Source: DASQPR01 sp963724705 (GTDB lineage: Bacteria > Actinomycetota > Actinomycetes > Mycobacteriales > Micromonosporaceae). From it: a stretch of 64,000 bases of DNA. Made by a program: the position numbers and the translations under genes. The stretch lies in contig CAVRVS010000001.1 of the NCBI GenBank assembly GCA_963724705.1, positions 124,001 to 188,000 of the forward strand, read 5' to 3'. Below are positions 17,364 through 25,238 of the stretch, piece after piece. The notes beneath the pieces are model-generated. The model was not told the DNA's origin. It made no database searches and saw only the letters and a list, made by a program, of their open reading frames with translations. Numbering within the stretch: position 1 is the first letter of the stretch; each line of letters starts with the position of its first letter.

Positions 17364-18446
17364 ATGGTCGCCTCGGAATCCGTACCACCGCGTGATCCTC
17401 CGCGCGTGGCCCGTCCGCGGGCCTCGCGCGTCATCTCGCCGAGCCGGGCCGATGCCACCGAGCCGCCGCCGTTCGACGGAGCTTGGGCGCCCGCAGACAC
17501 CCGGCTCGACGACGCGATGGTGTTCCGGCTCCCGGCCGGAACCGCGCCCGAGGACGTGGTGGTCGACCCCGAGGGCCGCCTTGTCGCCGGCGGCGAGGAC
17601 GGCACCATCTGGCGCTGGCCGGCGACAGCCGCTCACTGCGACCATCCCGACGCGGTGTCACCCGAGGCAATAGCCCGGACCGGCGGGCGACCGCTCGGCG
17701 TCGAGATCGACCCGCGCGACGGGACGCTGATCGTCTGCGATGCGTACCGAGGACTGCTGCGCATCGGCCACGACGGCGTTGTAACGGATCTCGCCGCCCG
17801 TGTTGCCGGCACGTCGATCCTGTTCTGCAACAACGCCGCCGTGGCGGCCGACGGGACCGTGTATTTCAGCGACAGTTCGACCCGCTATCCACTGTCGGCA
17901 TGGAAGCGTGACCTGCTAGAACATCGGCCCAACGGCCGGCTGCTGCGCTACGACCCGAACGACGGTTCGGTCGACGTCGTCGCCGACGGGCTCTACTTCC
18001 CCAACGGAGTCGCGCTCACCCCGGACGAACGCGCGGTCCTGGTCGCGGAGACGACGACGCATCGTCTGTTGCGTGTGGCGATCTCCGGCGCGGACGTTCG
18101 CGGTGCCGCACAAGAAATCCTCGATTTGGCCGCGTACCCGGACAACATGAGTGCGGTCGGCGACGGAACCTACTGGATCGCGCTGCCCAGTCCACGCCTG
18201 CCGGTCGCGGAGAAGATGCTGCCGCACCCGGGCGTGCGCCGGGTCGTCGCGCTTCTGCCCGACAAGATCCAACCCAAGCCCGGCCGGTACGGTCTGGTCG
18301 CGCTCGTCGACGGCGACGGGACGGTCCTGCGCACGGTACACGGACCGGCCGGCCGCTACTCGATGATCACTGGCGTACGGCAACAGGGGTCAACGCTGTG
18401 GCTGGGCAGCCTGACCGAACCCGGTGTCGCCCGGATTACCCTCTGA
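17364..18446 (+). CDS. SMP-30/strictosidine-synthase-like beta-propeller protein
   Basis: This 360-aa protein is predicted to be a six-bladed beta-propeller of the SMP-30/gluconolactonase/strictosidine synthase-like group. Diagnostic stretches are RPLGVEIDPRDGTLIVCDAYRGL, ADGTVYFSDSS near residue 165 and LYFPNGVALTPDE near residue 210. Relatives are lactonases, arylesterases or of unknown function; the substrate here cannot be deduced. The first 40 residues are low-complexity, and a start nearer the propeller is possible because AGGA abuts the annotated ATG too closely. The stop coincides with the start of a nitroreductase remnant. Confidence 0.85.
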   Translation: MVASESVPPRDPPRVARPRASRVISPSRADATEPPPFDGAWAPADTRLDDAMVFRLPAGTAPEDVVVDPEGRLVAGGEDGTIWRWPATAAHCDHPDAVSPEAIARTGGRPLGVEIDPRDGTLIVCDAYRGLLRIGHDGVVTDLAARVAGTSILFCNNAAVAADGTVYFSDSSTRYPLSAWKRDLLEHRPNGRLLRYDPNDGSVDVVADGLYFPNGVALTPDERAVLVAETTTHRLLRVAISGADVRGAAQEILDLAAYPDNMSAVGDGTYWIALPSPRLPVAEKMLPHPGVRRVVALLPDKIQPKPGRYGLVALVDGDGTVLRTVHGPAGRYSMITGVRQQGSTLWLGSLTEPGVARITL

Positions 18447-18688
18447 GCCGGGTTCGCCGCGCGCCGACGGATCCACAGTGGTATCGCAACCTCATCGCCA
18501 AGCCGGTGGTAGACGTCGAGATCGGAACGCCGGCCGGAACCGAGTCCTGTGACGCGGCGGCGCTGGTCACCACCGGCACCGAATACGACGAACTGTGGGC
18601 ACGGATCGTTGCCGCCTACCCGTTCTTCACGGACCACCAGGCCAACGTCGACCGCCGGATTCCGGTCGTGGCGCTGGAGCGCGCCTGA
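18446..18688 (+). pseudogene. 3' remnant of a deazaflavin (F420)-dependent nitroreductase-family gene
   Basis: The reading frame encodes about 80 residues matching the C-terminal half of the DDN/nitroreductase family: APTDPQWYRNLIAKP, then DELWARIVAAYPFF and RRIPVVALE at the end. Full-length members are about 130-150 residues. The N-terminal half, with the conserved TGRKSG-type motif, is absent, because the frame emerges at the stop codon of the SMP-30-like gene. No start codon or ribosome binding site is suitable except a GTG inside the upstream gene (18398). The likely explanation is deletion that fused the neighbouring gene onto this one. Confidence 0.75.
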
Positions 18689-18703
18689 TCGGCAGGCTTA
18701 TCC

Positions 18704-19432
18704 CTACCCCTCGTCGAGGATGTCGTCGAACACCGAGTCGGGGATCTTCGATGGCTTCGCCTCCGACGTGGACTCCGATGTCCCGTCGGCCGCCGAGGCT
18801 TCGTCGGTGCGGGCAAACAGGGCGTCGTGGATGTCCATCAGGCGTACGAGTTCCGGACAAGGATCGGGGTGATCGTCGACCCGTAGGTCGTACTGCAGGT
18901 CGCTGCCGCCGTAGCCGTGGCCCTTCGACATGACGTAGATCGCGGCGCTCTGCCGGCCGCGCTTGTCGCCACCCGCCGCGTCGCCCGCGAGCAACGCCGC
19001 CAACAGCCGCCGGCCGAGCGGCAGGGTCTCGTTCGCGAGCCATGCCTCGCGCATCGCGTCCACGACCTCGGGTCCGGTGAGGATGTTGCCCTGGATGGCG
19101 TAGCCGTCGCCGGCCACTCCCCCGGCCCAGTCCTCGCAGTCGACACCGGTGTATGTGGCGCCGTCACCGTCGGCGCCGACGACACCGAGTTGGCGGGTCG
19201 CGCGCAGCGGATCGGCCGCGGTCAGACCGGCGACGGCGTCGGCCGACGCCACGCCGGTGCGCAGCATCGCAAGGCCCTGCGGCCGATAGGCAACGTTCGC
19301 GTACGACTGGGTCGCGATGGCGCCGACAGCGATCTCGGCGGCCGGTACGACCGCGCCCACGGCGAGAAACTTGCTCGCGACCGCAACGCCGAGTGCGCCG
19401 TCGGCCGACCGTCCAACAATCGAGAACGTCAT
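18704..19432 (-). CDS. DUF1028 family protein (Ntn-hydrolase-like)
   Basis: This 242-aa protein starts MTFSIVGRSADGALGVAVASKFLAVG, a hallmark of the DUF1028 family, which is related to N-terminal nucleophile hydrolases. It also has the conserved TQSYANVAYRPQG and GDGYAIQGNIL segments. The family is often found near peptide or amino acid catabolism genes but is biochemically uncharacterised. The last 35 residues are an acidic, Ser-rich tail (DEASAADGTSESTSEAKPS). It is convergent with the nitroreductase remnant and downstream of the carbinolamine dehydratase. Confidence 0.9.
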   Translation of the reverse strand: MTFSIVGRSADGALGVAVASKFLAVGAVVPAAEIAVGAIATQSYANVAYRPQGLAMLRTGVASADAVAGLTAADPLRATRQLGVVGADGDGATYTGVDCEDWAGGVAGDGYAIQGNILTGPEVVDAMREAWLANETLPLGRRLLAALLAGDAAGGDKRGRQSAAIYVMSKGHGYGGSDLQYDLRVDDHPDPCPELVRLMDIHDALFARTDEASAADGTSESTSEAKPSKIPDSVFDDILDEG

Positions 19433-19537
19433 GATCGAAACGTAAGGGAGCGCGCGGCCGCTGTGAACCCCTGGGCCGGATCCGTGTCAAACTCGCCGAC
19501 TTGTACCGAGCCGCGTTGTGCTGAGCCGGGTCGTGCA

Positions 19538-19558
19538 GAGTTGAACTGACCTCAACTC
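19538..19558 (-). terminator. Stem-loop at the end of the carbinolamine dehydratase gene
   Basis: GAGTTGA and TCAACTC pair perfectly around a seven-base loop, and one arm includes the gene's TGA stop codon. No T-run follows, as is usual in GC-rich actinobacteria. It is a possible terminator or 3'-end stabiliser. Confidence 0.4.
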
Positions 19559-19848
19559 GCCGAGGCGACGATCGCCTCGATCCGATGGGCGAGTTCGACG
19601 TCCCGACTCGTCACGCGATGGCCGGAGGCGTGGGTCGACAGCTTGAAGTTGAGCGTTCGCCACCGGATGTCGATGTCGGGATGGTGGTCGAGTTCCTCGG
19701 CCACGATCGCGACCTTGTCCACCACCGCGATCGCGCTGGGGAAGGTCGGCAAAGCGGCGGTGCGCAGCAGCGCGTTGGTGTCGCCGGTCCAGCCCGGAAG
19801 GTCGGCCAGCGCTGTGACGAGTGCCTGATCGTCCAATGGCGTACCCAT
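19552..19848 (-). CDS. phhB: Pterin-4a-carbinolamine dehydratase
   Basis: This 98-aa protein belongs to the PCD/DCoH family, which dehydrates 4a-hydroxytetrahydropterin. The conserved active-site block EELDHHPDIDIRW supplies the two adjacent histidines, and THASGHRVTSRDVELAHRI supplies the later conserved His and Asp. The size is normal. ATG 19848 is chosen because the residues before it (SRRYGRS) are not conserved. No aromatic amino acid hydroxylase is nearby; a role linked to molybdopterin or other pterins is possible but only inferred. Confidence 0.9.
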   Translation of the reverse strand: MGTPLDDQALVTALADLPGWTGDTNALLRTAALPTFPSAIAVVDKVAIVAEELDHHPDIDIRWRTLNFKLSTHASGHRVTSRDVELAHRIEAIVASAS

Positions 19849-19924
19849 GGATCGACCATACCGCCGCGACATCGCCGCGGCGGCCGACCGACGCCCGAGC
19901 CTGGATACGGCCGCGACTCTTGGG

Positions 19925-20515
19925 TCAGTTGTTGGAGCAGGCCATAACGAGGGCGATGATCCAGCCGATGCCTGTCCAGCCCAGCAGGAGGTTAAGGATC
20001 GCGATCGACCCGCTGTTGATCTTCCCGCGGTGCTCGGCGATCGTCCACGGCAACATGTAGCCCAGGGTCACGATTGTCGCGACCCACGAGACGACGAGCG
20101 CCGCCGTATTGACCGGCCGGAAATTCGCCCGCAATGGGTAGCCCGCGGACTGCACGATGTTGATCTGCTGCGGCGGGTAGTAGCCCGGATACTGCGGAGC
20201 ACCGACCGGATAGGTACCCGGCGGTGGGTAGGCCGTCGGTGCCTGGTACGCCGGTGCCTGGTACGCCGGTGGGGCGGAATAGGCGGGGTAAGCCGGGTAG
20301 GCCGGCTGCGGATAGGCCGGTGGATAACCCGGTTGCGGTGGGCCGTAGGCCAGCGAATCCTGCGCCGTGTACGGCAGCGTCGGCGCGGGTGACTGCGGGT
20401 ACGGGACCGGCACGCCGGCCGACTGCTCCGGCCACGCCTGGCCCGCGCCGTATGGGCCCGGCACGGTCACGTCGCCGCCGGGATCCGGCTGCTGCCGGTA
20501 CTCGAAGTTGGTCAC
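19925..20515 (-). CDS. Superinfection-immunity-like membrane protein with Pro/Tyr-rich N-terminus
   Basis: This is a 196-aa protein. Residues 1-125 are rich in Pro, Tyr, Ala and Gln, with repeats such as PPAYPQPAYPAYPAY and YQAPAYQAP. The C-terminal 70 residues match the superinfection immunity (Imm superfamily, PF14373-like) domain: two hydrophobic helices with LPWTIAEHRGKINSGSI and LNLLLGWTGIGWIIALV. In phage T4 the domain blocks DNA injection, but chromosomal copies with proline-rich tails are common in actinobacteria and their role is unknown. The start is a GTG with only a weak upstream purine stretch. Confidence 0.82.
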   Translation of the reverse strand: MTNFEYRQQPDPGGDVTVPGPYGAGQAWPEQSAGVPVPYPQSPAPTLPYTAQDSLAYGPPQPGYPPAYPQPAYPAYPAYSAPPAYQAPAYQAPTAYPPPGTYPVGAPQYPGYYPPQQINIVQSAGYPLRANFRPVNTAALVVSWVATIVTLGYMLPWTIAEHRGKINSGSIAILNLLLGWTGIGWIIALVMACSNN

Positions 20516-20631
20516 GGGCGCGGTGGCCTTTCTCGCGTGCGGGACGCAGCCCTGATCTTATGCCCCAGTCTCATGCCACTGTCGTCTGCGAGTCAGCCGT
20601 GCGTCGTCAGCGATTCGGCCACTCCCGTGTG

Positions 20632-21096
20632 TCAGAAGAACGACCGGATGTCATTGATGAAGTCGGGGCCGAGGCTGATGGCCAAGCTGCCGGCGACAAT
20701 CGCCGCGATGAGGACGGCCAGCCCGAGGCCGACGAGGACCCGCACCCACCACCGCTGGCGGCCCACCCACGCCGTCCATGTCGCCACCTGCCGCATGGCG
20801 AAGCGACGCAGGCGCGCTGCCCACGTGAATTCCAGCGACCAGATCGCCAGGCCACCAAAGATGATCACCCATCCGGGACCGGGCAGCGGTAGGAGCACGA
20901 TTCCCACCGCGATGATCAGCAGACCGAGCACCGCAATGATCACCCGGACAGCGAGGCGCCCCGCCGGCGTACGTCGGCGACGCTCGAGAAACCGCTCCAC
21001 ACGTCCGAGTGACGGGTCAACCCCCGGATTCTCATGATCCGGTGAATCGGACTCCCTGAGCTGCGATTCTTCCGTCTGAGCGGAGTGATCGGGCAA
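20632..21096 (-). CDS. TIGR02611 (PGPGW) family membrane protein
   Basis: This 154-aa protein has a central hydrophobic region with the family signature PLPGPGWVIIFGGLAIWSLEF. A charged segment RRFAMRQVATWTAWVGRQRWW and a last helix pair follow. It is a small actinobacterial inner-membrane protein of unknown function. A TTG start at 21096 is preferred because GAGGAGG lies exactly seven bases upstream; an ATG 36 bases further upstream would place that site inside the coding region. It diverges from the ssgB-like gene. Confidence 0.85.
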   Translation of the reverse strand: MPDHSAQTEESQLRESDSPDHENPGVDPSLGRVERFLERRRRTPAGRLAVRVIIAVLGLLIIAVGIVLLPLPGPGWVIIFGGLAIWSLEFTWAARLRRFAMRQVATWTAWVGRQRWWVRVLVGLGLAVLIAAIVAGSLAISLGPDFINDIRSFF

Positions 21097-21329
21097 TTGG
21101 GCGCCTCCTCGATTGCCGCACCCGTCACCCAACGGGCGTTGGCGACGTTACGGGAGTGAGTCGACGTCTGAACCACACCCGACGCCGGGCGACTCGGACA
21201 GACCTGCGGAACGCAGCATCGTAGCCAGTTTCTGAACATCACCGCAGGTAAACCGATAAGCCATCCCACTACTGGGTGAGATCAGCGTATGGCGGAGCGT
21301 GACATGTCACTGTCACTCGACTATGGGAG

Positions 21330-21351
21330 TGCGAGGTAACCGCACCTCGCA
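21330..21351 (+). promoter_or_regulatory. Leader hairpin upstream of the ssgB-like gene
   Basis: TGCGAGGT and ACCTCGCA form a perfect eight-base stem with a six-base loop, 26 bases before the start codon. It leaves the GGGGGAG ribosome binding site free. It may be an mRNA stabiliser or an operator; nothing more can be said. Confidence 0.35.
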
Positions 21352-21377
21352 GGCGGTGCCGGGGGGAGAAACGTTAG

Positions 21378-21809
21378 ATGAGTGCCATTCGTCCGACGAC
21401 AGTTGAAGTTGAAACATCGCTACGGTTGGTGGCGCCGGACTCCACCGCGCTTGCCGTACGCGCGAGTCTGCGCTACGACCCAGCCGATCCGTACGCGGTG
21501 CATGTCCTGTTCCACGCGGAGTCGGCGGGGGGCGAGGCCGTCAGCTGGTCGTTCGCGCGCGAGCTGCTGGTAACCGGGCTCGACGAGCCGGCCGGGATCG
21601 GCGACGTCCGCGTGTGGCCGTGGAACACGCCGCGCGGCGAGTTCGTCGCGCTAGCGCTGTCGTCGCCGGACGGCAACGCGCTGTTCGAGGTGCCACGCAG
21701 CGTCCTGGTCCGATTCCTGCGCCGGACGTACGTCGTCGTGCCGCGCGGCCGCGAGGCCGATCACCTCGACGTCGACGGCGCGGTGACACGGCTGCTCGCC
21801 GGTCGCTGA
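21378..21809 (+). CDS. ssgB: SsgA/SsgB-like sporulation and cell-division regulator
   Basis: This 143-aa protein of the SsgA-like protein family is found only in morphologically complex actinobacteria. In Streptomyces SsgB positions FtsZ for sporulation septation. Diagnostic segments are LRYDPADPYAVHVLFH, FARELLVTGLDEPAGIGDVRVWP and ALSSPDGNALFEVP, with full-length agreement to SsgB. A strong ribosome binding site (GGGGGAG) precedes the ATG. It is a single gene with its own leader hairpin. The symbol reflects best family resemblance; it could be another SsgA paralogue. Confidence 0.88.
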   Translation: MSAIRPTTVEVETSLRLVAPDSTALAVRASLRYDPADPYAVHVLFHAESAGGEAVSWSFARELLVTGLDEPAGIGDVRVWPWNTPRGEFVALALSSPDGNALFEVPRSVLVRFLRRTYVVVPRGREADHLDVDGAVTRLLAGR

Positions 21810-21867
21810 GGTTCGCCGGTCGGGCGTCGGCGGCGTTGAGCCGCTGGCCGCTAGGCTGCTCGACCGC

Positions 21868-21960
21868 ATGACGGCTCCATCGGATCCACCGCTGCATCAC
21901 GATCACCTCGACGAGGGTGTCGCCAGGAACTCGGGCGTGCGACAGTCTTCGTCGAGGTGA
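21868..21960 (+). CDS. Possible 30-aa leader peptide before the EXPERA gene
   Basis: This is a 31-codon frame (30 residues) opening with ATG and ending with TGA seven bases before the next start. It has a His/Asp cluster (PLHHDHLDEG) and an Arg/Ser-rich end. Its 3' two thirds lie inside a 14-base inverted repeat that covers the downstream ribosome binding site. This layout resembles an attenuating or translation-coupling leader peptide. There is no clear Shine-Dalgarno sequence; TAGGCT at 21852-21857 could be a minus-10 giving a near-leaderless start. Translation is inferred, not demonstrated. Confidence 0.35.
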   Translation: MTAPSDPPLHHDHLDEGVARNSGVRQSSSR

Positions 21961-21962
21961 TC
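21901..21962 (+). promoter_or_regulatory. Long inverted repeat sequestering the EXPERA-gene ribosome binding site
   Basis: GATCACCTCGACGA (21901-21914) and TCGTCGAGGTGATC (21949-21962) are perfect complements, extended by one C-G pair, with a 34-base loop. The right arm contains GAGGTG, the only Shine-Dalgarno-like sequence before ATG 21968. Folding would hide that site unless ribosomes on the leader frame open the stem. Confidence 0.55.
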
Positions 21963-21967
21963 GCTGT

Positions 21968-22648
21968 ATGCGCGACCGTATTGCTCGCCGGGTGGAGGAA
22001 TCCGGCCCGCGCCGTCTCTCCCGGCGGCTTCGGGATCGCCGCGTCGACCTGGTGTTCATCGCGTTTTTCGTGGTCAATCTCGGCTTCATCACGTACTTCT
22101 TCGACGTCGAGCAACTCACGGTCGCCCACGCCTCCCACATGACGGCCTATCCGGCCTGGCCGCCGGCGCCGATCGTCGATCTTGTCCACTGGTACGGCAA
22201 CCACTGGGACCCGCTGCTCATGGCGCGTCCGGCGTTCTACCGGATGACGATCTGGATCGACGTGATCGCGTTCGGGCCGTTCTACGCCTTCGCGATCTAC
22301 GCGTTCATCCGCGGCCGCGACTGGATCCGCGTACCCGCGCTGGTCTGGGCCGGCGTGATGATGGCGAACGTCGCGATGATTCTTTACGAGGAGCGCGATG
22401 GCGCATACGCGACCAGCCACTTCGGCATGGTGCTCGGCGCCAACCTGCCATGGGGTCTGCTACCGGTCGCGGTGATCGTCCGGCTCGTGCGCGACCATCC
22501 GTTCACCGTCGCTCGCTCGGGCGCGGCCGACGGCGCCGATCCGGCCTCCGCGCTGGTGCCGGCCGCGCCGAGCCAGCAGACCGGGCCGACGTGCCGACGG
22601 CCCGGGCAGACCGGGCAGACCGGGCCGCCGGCGGAGGCCACTGCGTGA
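21968..22648 (+). CDS. EXPERA-domain-like four-helix membrane protein
   Basis: This 226-aa protein has four to five predicted membrane helices. It carries the characteristic VDLVFIAFFVVNLGFITYF opening, then VHWYGNHWDPLLMARP, TIWIDVIAFGPFYAFAIYAF and EERDGAY near the last helices. These resemble EXPERA-domain (emopamil-binding/TMEM97-like) proteins, some of which act on sterol-like lipids; the bacterial members are uncharacterised. The C-terminal 45 residues are Ala/Pro/Gln-rich. The stop overlaps the following SDR start as GTGA, so the two are co-translated and may act on one substrate. Expression may be gated by the upstream hairpin. Confidence 0.75.
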   Translation: MRDRIARRVEESGPRRLSRRLRDRRVDLVFIAFFVVNLGFITYFFDVEQLTVAHASHMTAYPAWPPAPIVDLVHWYGNHWDPLLMARPAFYRMTIWIDVIAFGPFYAFAIYAFIRGRDWIRVPALVWAGVMMANVAMILYEERDGAYATSHFGMVLGANLPWGLLPVAVIVRLVRDHPFTVARSGAADGADPASALVPAAPSQQTGPTCRRPGQTGQTGPPAEATA

Positions 22649-23424
22649 GGGATCTGCGCGGGTACGGACCATGGGCCGTGATCGCCGGCGCATCGGAGGG
22701 CATCGGCGCCGCGTTCGCGACCGCCCTCGCCCGCGGCGGAGTCAACGTCGTGCTCGCCGCGCGACGACCCGAGCCGCTGGGCGTCCTGGCATCGCGGCTG
22801 CGAGCCGACCATGGCGTCGAAGCGCGGACGGTGACCGCCGATCTCGCCACGGTCGACGGCGTTGACGACCTCGTCGCCGCGTGCACCGAGATCGAGGTCG
22901 GGCTGCTCGTCACGAACGCCGCCTTTGCGCCGATCGGGCGATTTCTGGATCGGGACGAGGCGGACCTGGTGCGCGCCGTCGAACTCAACTGCGTCACGCT
23001 CGTACGGCTGGCTCGCCGGTTCCTCCCACCCATGGTGGACCGCGGCCGGGGCGGTCTCGTCGTCATGTCGTCGCTCGCCGGTCAGCAGGGCTCTCCGGGC
23101 ATCGCGACGTACGCGGCGACGAAGGCATTCGGCGCGGTGCTGGCCGAGGGATTGTGGGCCGAGCTGCGCGGCACCGGCGTGGACGTTGTCGCCTGCGTCG
23201 CCGGCGCCGTGCTCACACCTGGCCTCGAGCAGGCGAAGCAGCGCCGTGCACCCGGCACGATCGCGGCGGACGTCGTCGCGTCGGCCGCACTCGACGCGCT
23301 CGGCCGCGGGCCGCGTACGGTGCCGGGCCGGCTGATGCGCGTGTCGAGCGTCCTGACGTCGCGGTTGATGCCCAGGCGTGCCGCGATCGCCCTCATCGCG
23401 AAGGCGTCGTCCGATCTGACGTAA
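22645..23424 (+). CDS. Classical short-chain dehydrogenase/reductase
   Basis: This 259-aa Rossmann-fold oxidoreductase has the cofactor motif GASEGIGAAFA (about residues 14-24), a NAAFAP segment matching the usual NNAG region, the catalytic Ser in MSSLAG and YAATK near residue 155. It resembles 3-oxoacyl-ACP reductase or 17-beta-hydroxysteroid dehydrogenase-like members; the substrate is not predictable. The GTG start overlaps the EXPERA gene stop, so the pair is an operon. An EXPERA protein beside an SDR hints at lipid or isoprenoid modification, which is inference. Confidence 0.9.
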   Translation: MRDLRGYGPWAVIAGASEGIGAAFATALARGGVNVVLAARRPEPLGVLASRLRADHGVEARTVTADLATVDGVDDLVAACTEIEVGLLVTNAAFAPIGRFLDRDEADLVRAVELNCVTLVRLARRFLPPMVDRGRGGLVVMSSLAGQQGSPGIATYAATKAFGAVLAEGLWAELRGTGVDVVACVAGAVLTPGLEQAKQRRAPGTIAADVVASAALDALGRGPRTVPGRLMRVSSVLTSRLMPRRAAIALIAKASSDLT

Positions 23425-23459
23425 GTGCGCCGGCAGATTGGATTGTCCGCTGCGTACTT

Positions 23460-24668
23460 CTAGTCATCTTCGGGGATCTCGGTGAGGGGCACGCCGAGAC
23501 GCGACGCGACCGTCGGCACGAGTCCACCTTGGACGATCACCGAAAACGCCACGACGATGAACACGACCGCGTAGATCTGAGCCGACCGTTCCATCCCCTC
23601 GGCCACCACGAACAGCCCGAGGAGGATCGGCACGGCGCCCTTGAGCCCGCTCCACAACACGAAAAGACGCTCGCCCGGGCTCAGCTTCACCGGCCACAGC
23701 ACCAGCCCGGCCAGCACCGGGCGAATGACGAACGCGAGCAGCAGCGCGAGCACGAGCCCGATCGCCCACGCGTAATTCCGACCAAGCTCGTTGATGTCGA
23801 CGGTCAGGCCGAGCACGACGAATGCCACGATCTCGGCCAGGCTCGCCAGCGATCCGCTGAAACTCCGGATCTCGGCGCGGAACGGCAGCGCCTCGTCGCC
23901 GACCAGGATGCCGGCGATCAGGACGGCGAGGAATCCGGAGCCTCGGGCGACCGTGGCCAGACCGTATACAGCGAGCGCGCAGGCGATCGCACGCAACGCG
24001 TACAGGCCCTCGTTCGGCAGCCGTACGCGGAGCAGCCAGCGCAGCGCCAGACCAGCGGCGACGCCGACCACGGCGCCCACGACCATCTGCAGGGCAAATT
24101 CCCGCAACCCGTTGAGGAAGGCGCCGGCACCGCTCATCGTGTGCGCGCCGAGTATCGCGACCATGAGCGCGATGCCGACCGGGTCGTTGGCGCCCGACTC
24201 GCCCTCGATCAGCACGCCGGCCCGGCCGCCGACTTCGCGGCCGCCCAGCACCGAGAACACGACCGCCGGATCGGTCGGTGCGAGTGCGGTGCCGATCAGC
24301 AGCGACTCCTGCCAGTCGAGCCGGAAAATGAGATGAGCCGCGACGGCGACGCCCGCCGCTGTCACGAACGTCCCCGCGACACCGAGCCACACCACGGCGC
24401 CGGCGGCCGAGCGGAAGCGTCCCCAGCCGATGTGCATGCCGCCGTCGAACAGGATGATGACGAGCGCGACCGTGACGACCCGTTCGACGATGTGCACCGG
24501 AATGTGCGCGAGCGACGGGACGAGTTTCGAGGCGATGGCCGCGCCAATGAGGAAGAGGGCTGGAGCCGGGATGCGCAGCCGAGCGCTCAGACGGCTGGAC
24601 ATGACAGCAACCAGGAACGCCAGCGACACGGCGAGGACGATCCACCCGTAGTCGACGGCTTCGCCCAT
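23460..24668 (-). CDS. Monovalent cation:proton antiporter (CPA1 family)
   Basis: This 402-aa membrane protein has about 12-13 helices. It shows the ion-binding APTDPAVVFSVL motif (about residues 130-140) and GESGANDPVGIALM (about 157-170), typical of NhaP/CvrA-type antiporters. Unlike many K+/H+ members of this type it has no cytoplasmic TrkA-C tail and ends soon after the last helix (LTEIPEDD). TAGTGT seven bases before the ATG suggests a leaderless transcript. It is convergent with the SDR gene. Ion choice (Na+ or K+) cannot be decided. Confidence 0.9.
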   Translation of the reverse strand: MGEAVDYGWIVLAVSLAFLVAVMSSRLSARLRIPAPALFLIGAAIASKLVPSLAHIPVHIVERVVTVALVIILFDGGMHIGWGRFRSAAGAVVWLGVAGTFVTAAGVAVAAHLIFRLDWQESLLIGTALAPTDPAVVFSVLGGREVGGRAGVLIEGESGANDPVGIALMVAILGAHTMSGAGAFLNGLREFALQMVVGAVVGVAAGLALRWLLRVRLPNEGLYALRAIACALAVYGLATVARGSGFLAVLIAGILVGDEALPFRAEIRSFSGSLASLAEIVAFVVLGLTVDINELGRNYAWAIGLVLALLLAFVIRPVLAGLVLWPVKLSPGERLFVLWSGLKGAVPILLGLFVVAEGMERSAQIYAVVFIVVAFSVIVQGGLVPTVASRLGVPLTEIPEDD

Positions 24669-24734
24669 GACGGCCACACTAGCGGCCGATCTTGCCCATT
24701 CGGCTCAGTACGGCCGGCCCCCGCCGGCGGGCGG

Positions 24735-25124
24735 TCACCGCTGGGCGTCGAGGGCGGCGACGAGAGTCTTCGGGGCGACGGCGCGGTACGCGTCCTCGAT
24801 GATCTCCGCCATCTCGTCCCACGCGACCGGCGCATGCAGCCGGACGCCGAGCCAACCGCGGTGCCCGACGTATTTCGGGTAGTGGAACCGGCCCGGATCG
24901 GCCGCGATCAACTCGGCCTGTGCGCCCGGTGGCGCGGCACACCACAGGTGGGGGAATTCGTCCTCATGATGGCCGTACGGCCAGATCGTCACGAAGGTCT
25001 TCTTGTCCCGGACGAACCACGTCGGCGTGCCGTGACTCGGCCGTTCGGTGACCTCGGGAAAGGCGAAGCAGATCTCGCGTACCCGGGCAACGAGGTCGTC
25101 CGGGTCGACAGCGGGTTCGGCCAT
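24735..25124 (-). CDS. MmcQ/YjbR family protein
   Basis: This 129-aa protein of the MmcQ/YjbR family has a double-stranded DNA-binding-like fold; its function is unknown. The conserved features FAFPEVTERPSHGTPTWFV, KKTFVTIWP and the end motif HRGWLGVRL are all present, and the length is normal. It lies just downstream of the serine protease gene with a hairpin terminator between them, so it is probably transcribed separately. Confidence 0.88.
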   Translation of the reverse strand: MAEPAVDPDDLVARVREICFAFPEVTERPSHGTPTWFVRDKKTFVTIWPYGHHEDEFPHLWCAAPPGAQAELIAADPGRFHYPKYVGHRGWLGVRLHAPVAWDEMAEIIEDAYRAVAPKTLVAALDAQR

Positions 25125-25170
25125 GGCGTCACGTTACGCCGACCCCCCGATCCCCGTGTCGCACGCGCGG

Positions 25171-25207
25171 TCGAGGGAGCCGCCCGCACCGCCGGCGACT
25201 CCCTCGA
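25171..25207 (-). terminator. Hairpin downstream of the HtrA-like protease
   Basis: TCGAGGGAG (25171-25179) and CTCCCTCGA (25199-25207) form a perfect nine-base stem around a GC-rich loop that can pair further. It starts 32 bases after the protease stop codon on the minus strand, before the YjbR gene. It is consistent with an intrinsic terminator lacking a T-run. Confidence 0.5.
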
Positions 25208-25238
25208 TCCCTATCCCCCAGGAGGAAACGTTCGTGTG

